Source: Kolteria novifilia (lineage in GTDB: Bacteria > Planctomycetota > Planctomycetia > Kolteriales > Kolteriaceae). From it: 64,000 nt of DNA. Every line of letters begins with the position of its first letter. Position 1 is the first letter of the stretch. The position numbers and the translations under genes are program-made. Positions 18,856-27,687 of this stretch are shown in pieces. The notes under the pieces are model-generated. The model had not been told where the DNA came from and ran no database searches. It saw only the letters and a program-made list of their open reading frames with translations. The stretch is taken from the NCBI GenBank assembly GCA_007748055.1, contig CP036279.1, positions 6,200,001 to 6,264,000 of the forward strand, given 5' to 3'.

Positions 18856-19590
18856 TCACTTCATCTGCGTGTCGCCGGTGAGGCTGCTGACGAGGCCGAA
18901 ACGCTCGGGGCCGGACTGCGGTCCGAACCAGATGCGCCACAGGGCGCGGACGAAGGGTACGTCCTCGAGGACCAGCGAGACATCCTCCGGCTCGTTGAAG
19001 CTGCTGTAGAGGCGGCCGCCGGGAAGCCAAGCGATGTAGACGATGTCGCCAGGCATCGAGCCGTTGGCAAACTGGGCGAGGAACTGGTCCATGTTCGGAC
19101 GCAAGGGATCGAGATCGACGTCGGTGAAGCTGATCTCGATTTCCTCTTCGACCGCTTGGAAGATGTGCTTCCCGGGAAGAGGCTTGAGAAACTTCAACAA
19201 CAACAGCTTGCGCTCGCCACTTTGGAACATCTCGTCGAGCATCGCCTCGGAATCGCCATCCTTCGGCGGATCGACGGCATAGCTCGCCAAGGCGTAGAGG
19301 TCGATCGACAGAACGAGAAGGTTCTTCGAGCGTGTCATCTGCCCGGTGTAGCGGGCGGTGAAGCTGTGATCGCCCGCCTCGATCTTCACCTCCTTGGGAA
19401 ACCCGTCGGCCGTCTCTTCCGAGGGAATCACCTGCAGCGAGGTCGGGAACTCCGAGGGAGCGAACTCCAGTGGCTTGTTGTTGGCGACGCGCTCGAGAAT
19501 CTCGGGCGGCGCGAAGAGATACTGATAAACTCCGAACCCGGCCAGCGCGACCAGACTCAATCCCAAGGCGAGATACTTTAGCGACTTCAT
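18856..19590 (-). CDS. Chalcone isomerase-like exported protein
   Basis: A 244-residue protein from ATG 19590, which places a clear hydrophobic anchor (SLKYLALGLSLVALAGFGVYQ) at the N-terminus; upstream in-frame starts add implausible sequence. The body resembles bacterial chalcone-isomerase-like proteins: a GQMTRSKNLLVLSIDLYALASYAVD strand pair, KLLLLKFLKPLPG, then the VYIAWLPGG and LVLEDVPFVRALWRIWFGP segments. In bacteria this family is non-catalytic toward chalcones and may bind lipids. The C-terminus ends soon after the WFG motif, as is usual in the family. Confidence 0.68.
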   Translation of the reverse strand: MKSLKYLALGLSLVALAGFGVYQYLFAPPEILERVANNKPLEFAPSEFPTSLQVIPSEETADGFPKEVKIEAGDHSFTARYTGQMTRSKNLLVLSIDLYALASYAVDPPKDGDSEAMLDEMFQSGERKLLLLKFLKPLPGKHIFQAVEEEIEISFTDVDLDPLRPNMDQFLAQFANGSMPGDIVYIAWLPGGRLYSSFNEPEDVSLVLEDVPFVRALWRIWFGPQSGPERFGLVSSLTGDTQMK

Positions 19591-19884
19591 GCTCACCACC
19601 GTTGAACTGGGTCGCGCCCGGAGCCCGGGAACCTCGATGGTCGAGGCCTCCCGCTCGTCAGGACACCGACTTGAACATCCAATGAATCCGTCGAGTCGTT
19701 CGAATCGCGCGGCCAGCCCTCCGGAGGCGACGGTCGGAAAGGCGTGCCGAAGAAGGATCAAGTTCCACCGAGGCGGTCGGCAAACCTGTTCCTATCATAG
19801 AACGTTCGCAGGGGATACTATGAAAACAAGGTGTGTCAAGCGGAGTCTGGGCCAGTCGGCCCGAACCAAAACGAGGAGGCGAGA

Positions 19885-20586
19885 GTGGGCGATCGTTTGC
19901 GAATCACGGGGGGAACCAGGCGAGGGCGAAAACTCTACTCGCCTCCCAGCAACACGATTCGCCCGGCGAGCGACTTCGTTCGCCAAGCCGTCTTCAATAT
20001 GCTCGGCGACTGGGTGAACGGATGTACCTTCTATGACATCTTCGCCGGCACCGGCATCGTCGGCATGGAGGCCCTCAGTCGCGGGGCCCAGCGAGCGATC
20101 TACATTGAGAACGATCATCGGCAAATCTCCCTGATTCGCCGCAATCTCTCCCGAGCGGGGTTCGGCTCCGAAGCCCAAGTCCGGGCGGTCGACGCCCTCG
20201 TCTGGGGCAAGCACTTCGCTGCTGACTTGGAGCCGATGATCGTCTTCATCGGACCTCCCTACCCGCTCTTCGCCAGAGATCTTCCCGGCCTGTGGGAGTT
20301 GGTCGGCAACGTTCAGGCGAACCTGAAACCGGAAGATGTGCTCGTGTTGCAATTCCCCCGGACCATCGCCCCCGAGGATCTCCCCAGGGCCGAGGACTGG
20401 TACCGGGTCCGAAAGTACGGCAAGACGCGCATCGGGATCTGGGTCACCGGGGCGACCGGCGAAGAGGATCTCGATGCCGAGACCGACCACGACGGCTCGC
20501 CAGACGAGGAGCGGGCTCCCTCGACCAGTGAAGAACACGACCCAACGATTGACGAGGTGGATGACGCAACCCCCGAACAAGATTGA
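19885..20586 (+). CDS. rsmD: RsmD-family RNA methyltransferase (16S rRNA m2G966-type)
   Basis: A 233-residue protein from GTG 19885, chosen because GAGGAGG ends five bases before it and the product then begins GDRLRITGGTRRGRKL, the usual RsmD opening; another GTG at 19831 has no such site. The SAM motif is FYDIFAGTGIVGMEALSRGA. The catalytic motif IV reads FIGPPYPLF, where RsmD normally has DPPY, so the first position is Gly. An acidic tail of about 40 residues follows the domain. It should methylate N2 of a guanine in 16S rRNA. Its 3' end overlaps the nucleotidyltransferase start. Confidence 0.85.
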   Translation: MGDRLRITGGTRRGRKLYSPPSNTIRPASDFVRQAVFNMLGDWVNGCTFYDIFAGTGIVGMEALSRGAQRAIYIENDHRQISLIRRNLSRAGFGSEAQVRAVDALVWGKHFAADLEPMIVFIGPPYPLFARDLPGLWELVGNVQANLKPEDVLVLQFPRTIAPEDLPRAEDWYRVRKYGKTRIGIWVTGATGEEDLDAETDHDGSPDEERAPSTSEEHDPTIDEVDDATPEQD

Positions 20587-21859
20587 CGCCACGTCGATCT
20601 TTCCCAGCGACCCCGATCAAATGGACGACGATCAAGCCTTCGCGTGCTGGGTCGTTCAGCGTTTGCGAGACGCGGGCCACGTCGCCCTTCTCGCCGGCGG
20701 CTGCGTGCGCGACTTGCTGCTCGGTAACACGCCGAAGGACTACGACGTCGCCACCAGCGCCCACCCCAAGCAGGTTCAGCGGCTCTTTCGACGAACGATC
20801 GCCGTCGGCGTCAGCTTCGGGGTTATCCGCGTCCTCGGCCGCGACAACCGTATCGTTGAGGTCGCGACCTTCCGCGCCGACCTCGGCTATTCCGATGGAC
20901 GCCATCCCGATGGGGTCCGCTTCACCGATCCTCGCGAGGATGCCCTGCGGCGCGATTTCACCATCAACGGCATGTTCCTCGATCCTCTCTCCAATGAGGT
21001 TCACGACTTCGTCGGCGGCGTCGACGATCTGCGTGCTGGCGTCATTCGCGCCATCGGCGACGCGCCGACGCGCTTCGAGGAGGACAAGCTGCGTCTGCTA
21101 CGCGCGGTGCGTTTCGCGGCCCGGTTCTCCTTCAACGTCGAGGAAGCGACTGCCCGAGCGGTCCGGGCGATGGCTGGGCAACTCAACGTTGTCAGCCCCG
21201 AACGCATCCTCGCGGAACTGCGCCTGCTGCTAACGGCCCGCTCGCGCCGACAAGGGGCCGGGATGCTCCGCGACCTTTGCCTATGGGATCACGCGTTGCC
21301 GGAACTGGGGGCAGTGGCGACCGACGAGGGTCGCTGGGAGACGACTTGCCGCCTGCTCGACCATTGGCACGAATCGATCTCCCTACCCCTGTGCCTCGCG
21401 GCCCTCTCCGCGACGATGCCCCAGGTCGACGCCCGAAAGCTGGTCGAACCTTTCTTTGAACGGCTGCATGGCCCCAACGACGAGCGCGACCGCACGGCTT
21501 GGCTCACCACGCACCGCGACGGCTTCGACAACGCGCGCGGGGAACGACCGGCGAGGCTCAAGCGGCTGATGGCGCACGTCGGTGGGGAGGAACTTCTCGA
21601 ACTGGCGGAGGCACGCGCCGAGGCGGGGTTGGCCGATGACGTGGAGATCACCCACGCGCGCCGGCTTCGCGATCGGTGGACCGATGAGGAAGTCGATCCG
21701 GCGCCTCTCCTGAAGGGCCACGATCTGATCAAGGCGGGCATCCAGCCCGGGCCGCGGATGGGCGAACTGCTCGAACGCATTCGCGATGAGCAGCTCGATG
21801 GAACGATTGGCACTCGGGACGAGGCGTTGGCCTATCTCAAGACGATCAAGGCAGACTAG
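20561..21859 (+). CDS. CCA tRNA nucleotidyltransferase / poly(A) polymerase family protein
   Basis: A 432-residue class II nucleotidyltransferase. ATG 20561 is used because the frame upstream lies inside rsmD; ATG 20621 is a possible alternative. The head domain contains LLAGGCVRDLLLG at 43-55 and the catalytic DYD at 60-62, followed by FRRDFTINGMFLDP and the neck motif RFEEDKLRLLRAVRFAARF. Members add CCA to tRNA 3' ends or A tails to RNA; the two cannot be separated here. It overlaps rsmD by 26 bases, so the two RNA-modifying genes form an operon. Confidence 0.92.
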   Translation: MTQPPNKIDATSIFPSDPDQMDDDQAFACWVVQRLRDAGHVALLAGGCVRDLLLGNTPKDYDVATSAHPKQVQRLFRRTIAVGVSFGVIRVLGRDNRIVEVATFRADLGYSDGRHPDGVRFTDPREDALRRDFTINGMFLDPLSNEVHDFVGGVDDLRAGVIRAIGDAPTRFEEDKLRLLRAVRFAARFSFNVEEATARAVRAMAGQLNVVSPERILAELRLLLTARSRRQGAGMLRDLCLWDHALPELGAVATDEGRWETTCRLLDHWHESISLPLCLAALSATMPQVDARKLVEPFFERLHGPNDERDRTAWLTTHRDGFDNARGERPARLKRLMAHVGGEELLELAEARAEAGLADDVEITHARRLRDRWTDEEVDPAPLLKGHDLIKAGIQPGPRMGELLERIRDEQLDGTIGTRDEALAYLKTIKAD

Positions 21860-21892
21860 CAACGACTCCGTCCCGAGATCTCCGAGCGGCCG

Positions 21893-22969
21893 CTACAGCT
21901 CTTCGAAGAACTGATCGATGAGCCCTTCTTCCGACGCGGCCTCGAGCGACAACCCGACCCAGCGTCCCGCGATCCCGACATCCCCCGCGACCCCAAAGCC
22001 GATATTGGGCTGACTTCCCGAGGAGATCGAGAAGGTCGACGTGTCGACGCGGAAGACCGCCCGCTGATCGAGGCCGTTGTCGTCCTCGACCCATTCGCCG
22101 GCAATCTGCATATCGCCGGTCGTCCCGAAGACGGTCGGCTCCGGATTGAAGAACTCGGTGATGGAGTGGTTGCCCGCTGGCAGGGTCGAGATGTCGACAT
22201 CCGCCAAGTCGAGCGTCCCTTGGGCTCCGAAGCCAATCTGATCGGCCGCGTAGTCCGAGCGGAAGCTTCCGACCGCGGGCGGATCGGTCGGGTTCCCCGT
22301 CGACGACGGGTTGCCGAAGACGATGTTGTGGATCGCGCCCAAGGTGATCTCGCCGGTCTGACCAGCGGAGATCGCCGGCAGTCCAATCGTCACGTAGGTC
22401 GCGTCGGCGTTGCGGTAAAGGCCGAGGCCGTCGATTCCGTCCCCGCTCCAGTCCCCCGCGAAGACGACTTCATCCCCATTGCCGATCTGAGGCGTGGTGA
22501 CGAACGCGTTCGGATCGAACTGATTGATCGGGCTGGTGTTGATGATAAAGAAGCCCGGTTCGGTCGGGCTGATGTCGCGATAGACCGCGACGTTGGGAAC
22601 TCCGTCGCCGGTAAAGTCTCCGACAAAGCCCTGATCGCCGACACTGCCGAAGCCGATGCTGAAGACCTGATTGGCGTCGAACTCGAAGACGTTGCTGGTG
22701 TTGAAAACGAACTCGGCGGCCGAGGGGCGGTAGAGCCCGATGCCGTCGAGCGCGAAGCCCCCCGAGACCGAGGCGGTGACATCGGCCGCGCCCGCGTCGA
22801 CTGGATCGACGTCGAGTTGCGGCCCAAGGCCCGTGGCGGGAACACAGCGATCCTCCAACCCTTCCACCCATAGCGTATCACCAACAGCTCGACCGACGGT
22901 TGGCGCGGATGCGGCCCCACGGAGCGAGCGTCCAGTGGAGCAAGACTTGGGGTGTGACCAAAATCGCAT
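21893..22969 (-). CDS. Exported FG-GAP/VCBS-like protein with LEDRCVPA motif
   Basis: A 358-residue protein. Near the N-terminus GLEDRCVPAT matches the LEDRxVPA motif that marks many planctomycete extracellular proteins. The rest is a set of FG-GAP/VCBS-like blades such as FVGDFTGDGVPNVAVYRD and FAGDWSGDGIDGLGLYRN, where DxxGDG loops suggest calcium binding. About 240 residues closely match the C-terminal module of the larger protein encoded at 23319-26225. Cell-surface adhesion or matrix function is inferred, not shown. Confidence 0.8.
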   Translation of the reverse strand: MRFWSHPKSCSTGRSLRGAASAPTVGRAVGDTLWVEGLEDRCVPATGLGPQLDVDPVDAGAADVTASVSGGFALDGIGLYRPSAAEFVFNTSNVFEFDANQVFSIGFGSVGDQGFVGDFTGDGVPNVAVYRDISPTEPGFFIINTSPINQFDPNAFVTTPQIGNGDEVVFAGDWSGDGIDGLGLYRNADATYVTIGLPAISAGQTGEITLGAIHNIVFGNPSSTGNPTDPPAVGSFRSDYAADQIGFGAQGTLDLADVDISTLPAGNHSITEFFNPEPTVFGTTGDMQIAGEWVEDDNGLDQRAVFRVDTSTFSISSGSQPNIGFGVAGDVGIAGRWVGLSLEAASEEGLIDQFFEEL

Positions 22970-23318
22970 GGGAACTCCAGTTGTTTCGAGGTGAACGACC
23001 GCAATCTAGGGGCGGAGCACGAACGATCTTCCGCTATTTATCTTATTCCTTGAGGCGACGAGACGCGGACTGTCGTCGATCCATCGCGAACGCGCGGTCG
23101 TGAAACCGGTCTGTCCGAACGACCACGATTCGCGTGGCACAAGAAGGAACCGCCCCATTGAGCGAGAACACGCACTCCTTATTCAAATGCTTATAATCCA
23201 GTATGCTTGAATCAACCGAGGAGCCAGGACAGCTCCCCAATGGGTGGCACTGGCTGCTGGTCAGCCAGCGAGAAGTGATCGTGGGTGCACCACCCGAAAT
23301 CGAGCGTTTGACGCAGCA
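22970..23318. other. Intergenic region without a gene
   Basis: These 349 bases between two paralogous surface-protein genes include an A/T-rich part near 23165-23215 with a TATAAT at 23192-23197 on the plus strand but no matching -35, plus a terminator-like hairpin at 23248-23270. No gene is supported. Confidence 0.45.
23248..23270 (-). terminator. Terminator-like hairpin, family copy 2
   Basis: The stem CACTGGCTG/CAGCCAGCG has one mismatch and a five-base loop. It lies about 50 bases downstream of the minus-strand stop at 23319. It belongs to the same repeat family as the hairpins at 18803-18825 and 44621-44643. Confidence 0.5.
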
Positions 23319-26225
23319 CTACACAACTTCTTCCTCAAAGAATGAGTCAATCAGGCTCTCGGTCGCGGGAACGACCGGCGAGGTCACGCTGGCCCAGTTG
23401 CCCACGATGCCGACATCGCCAATCACGCCGAAGACAATGTTCGGCTGACTCCCCGACGAGATCGAGAACGTCGCGGCGGCGCTGCGGTAGAGCCCTCGCT
23501 GGTCGAGCCCGTTTTCATCGCCGGTGTAGTTGCCGCTGAGTTGCTGATCGCCGGTCGTGCCGAAGAAGGTCGGCGTGGGATTGAAGAACTCCGAGATCGA
23601 ATAGTTCCCCTCCGGCAACGTCGCGATGTCCACATCCGCCAGGTCGAGTGTCCCCTGAGCCCCGAAGCCGATCTGGTCGGCGGCGTAGGAGGCGTTGAAC
23701 TTGCCCACCGCCGGGGGATCGGTCGGGTTCTCCGGGGAGGAGGGGTTGCCGAAGACGATACTGCGGATCGCGCCCAAGCCGATCTCTCCCGTTCGCCCAG
23801 GAAGAATCGACGGCAAGCCGATCGTCACGTACGTCGCGTTGGAGTTGCGGTAGAAGCCGACGCCGTCGATGCCGTCCCCGCTCCAGTCGCCCGCGAAGGG
23901 AACTTCATCCCCGTTGCCGATCAAGGGCGTAGTGACGTAGGCATCCGGGTCGAAGTCGGTGATCGGGCTCGTGTTGATGATGAAGAAGCCCGGATCGCTC
24001 GGGCCGTTGTCGCGATAGACCGCGACGTTGGGAATCCCGTCTCCGGTAAAGTCACCGACGAAGCCCTGATCGCCGACGCTGCCGAAACCGATCGTGAAGA
24101 ACTGCTCGGGCACGAAGTTGAAGACATCGCTGGTGTTGAAGACGAACTCCGCCGCGGAGGGCCGATAAAGCCCGATGCCGTCGATGGTGGTCGAGGGGCC
24201 GACGGCGACCACTTCGAGGCTGACCGTCGTCGCGGTTGTCGTCACTTGGAACGTGACTCCATCCGCGCTGATCTGATTCGACCCGTCGAGGTTCGAGAAG
24301 GTCCCGGTGATCGAGCCGGCCGTCAGGATCGTGAAGGTCGCGCCTACCGAGGGGGCATTGCCCTGGACCGCGAGAAGAAGCTCCGCACCGGTGATATCGA
24401 AGGCGGCTGATGTCGTGATCGGGTTGGCGACGCTCGTCGAGGCGATCGTCGCGTTGACCGCGCCGACATCGTAGCTCCCAGTGCCCGCGACGCTGGTCGC
24501 GCCGCCGGCGTCGATTCCGGCGGCAACAATCGCGACGCCACCGGTGGAAATCGTCCCCTGCCCGGTCAAGGGATCGGTCGTCATCAGACCAAGCGGCGTG
24601 CCGAGACTCGTGGTGAAGGTGCTCTGCCCCGTGCCGAGATCGACGGTGGTGTCGACGAGCGCGATGTTGTCGGCGACGACGCTCGCACTCTTGCCGCCGG
24701 TGAGGGTCAAATCATCGACGACGCCGAGCGACAGCGATCCCTCGACGACGACAGCGAGTTCCCCGGCGATCGTCCCCCAGAAGGAGAGGTCGCTCTGGTT
24801 GTGAATCGAGACCGGCGAGTTGGCGTCGGTCTGGGTCACCTTGAGCTGGGTGAACTGGTTGACGTTGGTGTCAAGCATCTCGATCCCGCCCCCCGCGGAG
24901 ATCGAGGCGAGTCCGGCGACCGTGAAGTCATTGTTGAGATTGAGTTCGACACTTCCCTCCGCGCCGACAGTCAAATCGCCTTGGATCTCCAGGTCGCTCG
25001 CGTTGACGAAGAAGAGATCGCCCTTGGTGAAGACATCGATGTTGTTGATCGTGTCGGAACCACCGAACGCGCTGCTGACGATGAAGTTGACAACACCAGA
25101 GTCAAAATCGTTGTTGGGGTTGTTGAGGATGATGTCCCCGCCAGGCTGAACCGAGACGGAGACCCCATGGGGAACCGTGGCCGCTTCGTTGGTGACGTTG
25201 ATGGCCCCCGTCTGCGAGATGTTCATCGCGGAGAGGATGAGGTCGCCGCCGTTGGTCGTCACGTTGCCGAGGATCAGATCGGAATTCGGCGTGTTGAACG
25301 CGGCCTCCGCGATCACGCCGTCGACATTGACCGGTCCGCCGAACTTGGTGCCACTATTGTTGAACCCGATCCCTCCGCCCAAGTCGGTCTCGGTCATGAA
25401 CGTCGAGTTGCCGGCGACGACGACATTCCCACTGTCTCCAATGTCGACACCGGCTGTCACGTCGAGGTTGCCGCTGATGGTCGAATCGCCGAGAAAGACC
25501 TCGTGTTGGTTCAAATCGCCGATGCTCACCAATTCGACATCGTTGGCGATGATCTTGAGGTCGGTAGCGAATTCGTTCAAGTCGGCATCGAGCAACAGAT
25601 CCCCCGTCGTCCCGAGGTCGAACGTCGAAACGGTCCCCTCGAACAACGCTGCCGGGAACAGGATCAACTTGCCGTTGCCACTTTGCGTCACGTCGACGTC
25701 CGGGGCGAGGACGCTCAGGTCCTGCGTCATCGTGAATTCTTCGGTGTTGGTGATCGCCGTGCCGCTGGTGAGCGTGATGTCGAGGGACGAGTCGAACGCG
25801 ACAAGCTCCGTCGCTTGACCGAAGGTGAAGGTGTTGGCGCTGGCGCCATTGACCACGACGTCAGTGATGTCGGTCTCGTTGTTGGCGAACTTGAGGACCG
25901 ACTCGCCATTGCCGACCGCGACGTCGGTCACGTCCGTTCCGGTAAAGGTCGCTGCGTTGAGTGTCAACAGAGCGCCGTCGTCGGCTTGACCGGTTCCGGT
26001 TGTCGAAAGCGTGACCGACTCGCCCGCCACCAGGTCGACCGTCAGCGTGGTGCCATTGACCGCGAAGGTCGCCGGCACGATCCGATCGTCGAGCGATTCA
26101 AGCTCGACGGCGGCGCGTCGAAACGAGTCGCCCCCAACATCCTGGCCGCGCGCGGCGCCGACGAAAAACCTCTTCAAAGACGACAACGGACTGATCGCCC
26201 GGCTAGCGAGAAAACGCAACGGCAT
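23319..26225 (-). CDS. Large exported repeat protein with LDDRIVPA motif and FG-GAP-like C-terminus
   Basis: A 968-residue protein from ATG 26225, where MPLRFLASRAIS begins; an in-frame start 27 codons upstream is less likely. ESLDDRIVPATF near residue 50 is the planctomycete LEDRxVPA-type motif. Residues of about 60-700 form beta-rich repeats with many Asn/Thr/Gly/Asp (for example GDLNQHEVFLGDSTISGNLDVTAGV), typical of parallel beta-helix or autotransporter-type stalks. The last 250 residues are FG-GAP/VCBS-like blades almost identical in pattern to the neighbouring 358-residue protein. It is probably secreted or cell-surface; the ligand is unknown. Confidence 0.82.
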   Translation of the reverse strand: MPLRFLASRAISPLSSLKRFFVGAARGQDVGGDSFRRAAVELESLDDRIVPATFAVNGTTLTVDLVAGESVTLSTTGTGQADDGALLTLNAATFTGTDVTDVAVGNGESVLKFANNETDITDVVVNGASANTFTFGQATELVAFDSSLDITLTSGTAITNTEEFTMTQDLSVLAPDVDVTQSGNGKLILFPAALFEGTVSTFDLGTTGDLLLDADLNEFATDLKIIANDVELVSIGDLNQHEVFLGDSTISGNLDVTAGVDIGDSGNVVVAGNSTFMTETDLGGGIGFNNSGTKFGGPVNVDGVIAEAAFNTPNSDLILGNVTTNGGDLILSAMNISQTGAINVTNEAATVPHGVSVSVQPGGDIILNNPNNDFDSGVVNFIVSSAFGGSDTINNIDVFTKGDLFFVNASDLEIQGDLTVGAEGSVELNLNNDFTVAGLASISAGGGIEMLDTNVNQFTQLKVTQTDANSPVSIHNQSDLSFWGTIAGELAVVVEGSLSLGVVDDLTLTGGKSASVVADNIALVDTTVDLGTGQSTFTTSLGTPLGLMTTDPLTGQGTISTGGVAIVAAGIDAGGATSVAGTGSYDVGAVNATIASTSVANPITTSAAFDITGAELLLAVQGNAPSVGATFTILTAGSITGTFSNLDGSNQISADGVTFQVTTTATTVSLEVVAVGPSTTIDGIGLYRPSAAEFVFNTSDVFNFVPEQFFTIGFGSVGDQGFVGDFTGDGIPNVAVYRDNGPSDPGFFIINTSPITDFDPDAYVTTPLIGNGDEVPFAGDWSGDGIDGVGFYRNSNATYVTIGLPSILPGRTGEIGLGAIRSIVFGNPSSPENPTDPPAVGKFNASYAADQIGFGAQGTLDLADVDIATLPEGNYSISEFFNPTPTFFGTTGDQQLSGNYTGDENGLDQRGLYRSAAATFSISSGSQPNIVFGVIGDVGIVGNWASVTSPVVPATESLIDSFFEEEVV

Positions 26226-26374
26226 GGCTTGATGCTCACTGTGCGAGAAGGTGCGGTGGTCGTCGGTTCCCGGAAACGCTGGGGGCGCGTCGTGACCCAC
26301 GACCACGAGACAGACCCGGGGCCAGGGTAGATGCTCGGGTCTGTCGCATCAAGCAGAATGAAGTGGAACAGGCG

Positions 26375-27238
26375 TTACTCGTTCTCTTTGCTGTCCTCTT
26401 TCTCGCTCTTATCCGGAGACTTTCGCCTCGTTCGCGATCGACGGGATTTCGACTTCTTTTTCAGCCCGAGTGCTTCCAAGTCGACCGGTTCCTCGCGATA
26501 GATCGTCACCGAACGCGCGATGCCGGTGTCGATGTCGACTTCGACCGCGACCCGGTCGTCAGGATCGCTGTACTTCACGTCGGGGCCGAGGTTGATCTGA
26601 ACGTTTCGGAGAACGCCCTCTTTGCTGCGGTCGAGCCCCACCTCGAAGACCTTGCCCGCCGAGGGGAACTCGTATTTTCGCTTGATCGTTCCGTTGGGCC
26701 CTCGGTCCTCCGTGAAGAAATAGCGGGTGCGAACGCTGCCGTCCGCTCGGATCTTCAAGGGGTCGGTCTGGATGATGGTGCCGCCGATCACCACGGGTAG
26801 CGTCTGCGTCCCCCGTTTCGTCTCACGCATGTGATAGCTCGGTCGGACGCTCCCGTTTCGACGCGGGCTATAGTCGACGATCACTCGCCCCTTTTCGAAG
26901 ACAAGGTCGGGGGACACCCTTCCTTCAACTTCAGCATGCGCCCCTTCGACCAACACCTTCTCGGTCGGCTGCGCCAGGATCCTCAGGCGAGTGAGGTCAT
27001 TGGCCGGGACCGATGTCTTCCCATCCTCGTTGGTGATGACGATGCCCCGCGGGCCGACCTCGACTAGCCTTCCGAACACCCTTCGCGAGGGACCAGTTCC
27101 CTGCTCCCGCTCCTGCTGTTGTCGGGATCGAGACCTCCCCTGTCCGAAAACGGCTCCCGGTGCCAACAGATGCCAAGCGGCCAAGCTAAGTGTCAGCCAA
27201 ACGCCCACGCTCGACGTCACGCGCCCCATTACCATCAT
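26375..27238 (-). CDS. Secreted hypothetical protein, paralogue 1
   Basis: A 287-residue protein with an N-terminal signal peptide (VGVWLTLSLAAWHLLAPGAVFG) and a basic Arg/Gln-rich linker. A beta-rich domain of about 190 residues follows, then a very basic Lys/Arg/Ser tail. I recognise no family. Its pattern, GRLVEVGPRGIVITNEDGKTSVP and so on, parallels the neighbour at 27688-28557 along the whole length, so the two are tandem duplicates. A 102-bp stretch coding for the shared C-terminal segment is identical between them. Confidence 0.72.
   Translation of the reverse strand: MMVMGRVTSSVGVWLTLSLAAWHLLAPGAVFGQGRSRSRQQQEREQGTGPSRRVFGRLVEVGPRGIVITNEDGKTSVPANDLTRLRILAQPTEKVLVEGAHAEVEGRVSPDLVFEKGRVIVDYSPRRNGSVRPSYHMRETKRGTQTLPVVIGGTIIQTDPLKIRADGSVRTRYFFTEDRGPNGTIKRKYEFPSAGKVFEVGLDRSKEGVLRNVQINLGPDVKYSDPDDRVAVEVDIDTGIARSVTIYREEPVDLEALGLKKKSKSRRSRTRRKSPDKSEKEDSKENE
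26429..26530. repeat. 102-bp direct repeat, copy 1 (inside paralogue 1)
   Basis: This stretch is identical base for base to 27760-27861 by my reading. It encodes the same C-terminal segment (TGIARSVTIYREEPVDLEALG and onward) in both paralogues, whose flanking sequences differ widely. Confidence 0.9.
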
Positions 27239-27281
27239 GGTCCCCTCGTCGCGACTTGTTGCGGATTGCCCCCCTAGCGGT

Positions 27282-27432
27282 CCGTTGATTTGAGCGGACC
27301 AAGGCGAGAACGAGCCATGTTGGCCAAGATCAAGGAGAACAAACGCAGGCGAATCCGTAGATTCGTCGAGGTTTTTAAGCGCCGAGATCGGCCGAAAGGG
27401 CCGTTCGCAGCCGGCAGCGAATAAATCAACGG
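27282..27432 (+). repeat. 151-bp MITE-like element, copy A, with 10-bp terminal inverted repeats
   Basis: The element begins CCGTTGATTT and ends AAATCAACGG, a perfect 10-bp inverted pair. Its reverse complement matches the element at 44660-44804 along the whole length at roughly 80% by eye. It has no coding capacity. No clear target-site duplication was seen. Confidence 0.65.
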
Positions 27433-27520
27433 CCTGCTAGGTGTCCGGATTGGCAAGTTTGTTCCACCAAGTCTCGGCCCTCAGATCACGCGGAGGATTG
27501 CCCAATCATACGCGTTTCCC

Positions 27521-27570
27521 GCATGCCCACGGTGAGCGAGGGCATGGCATCCAAGAGTCCTTTAGTCAAT
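27521..27570 (+). repeat. Dispersed intergenic repeat (GCATGCCCACG type), copy 1
   Basis: A GCATGCCCACG start, an imperfect complementary GGGCATG arm and a CCAAGAGTCCTTT tail match the sequence at 44908-44961. Both lie about 90-105 bases beyond a MITE-like element. The remainder of the 449-base gap 27239-27687 has no recognisable gene. Confidence 0.5.
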
Positions 27571-27687
27571 GAAATCACCAATCAGGACACGAGCCCGACG
27601 CCATGGTATCCTCTCGGAGCCCTCGATTCAAAGGCTCCCCTTTCGGCTCGCCCCGTCGTGACTCAATCGCGTCCGAACGGATTGCAG

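Noticed and set aside
23192-23197. Perfect TATAAT on the plus strand
   Set aside because: No suitable -35 at 16-18 bases and no plus-strand gene downstream.
24801-26330. 509-codon plus-strand frame opposite the large repeat protein
   Set aside because: It is the antisense shadow of a gene with a clear LDDRIVPA motif and FG-GAP-like repeats; its composition (Asp/Arg/Val-rich) is that of a reversed high-GC gene.
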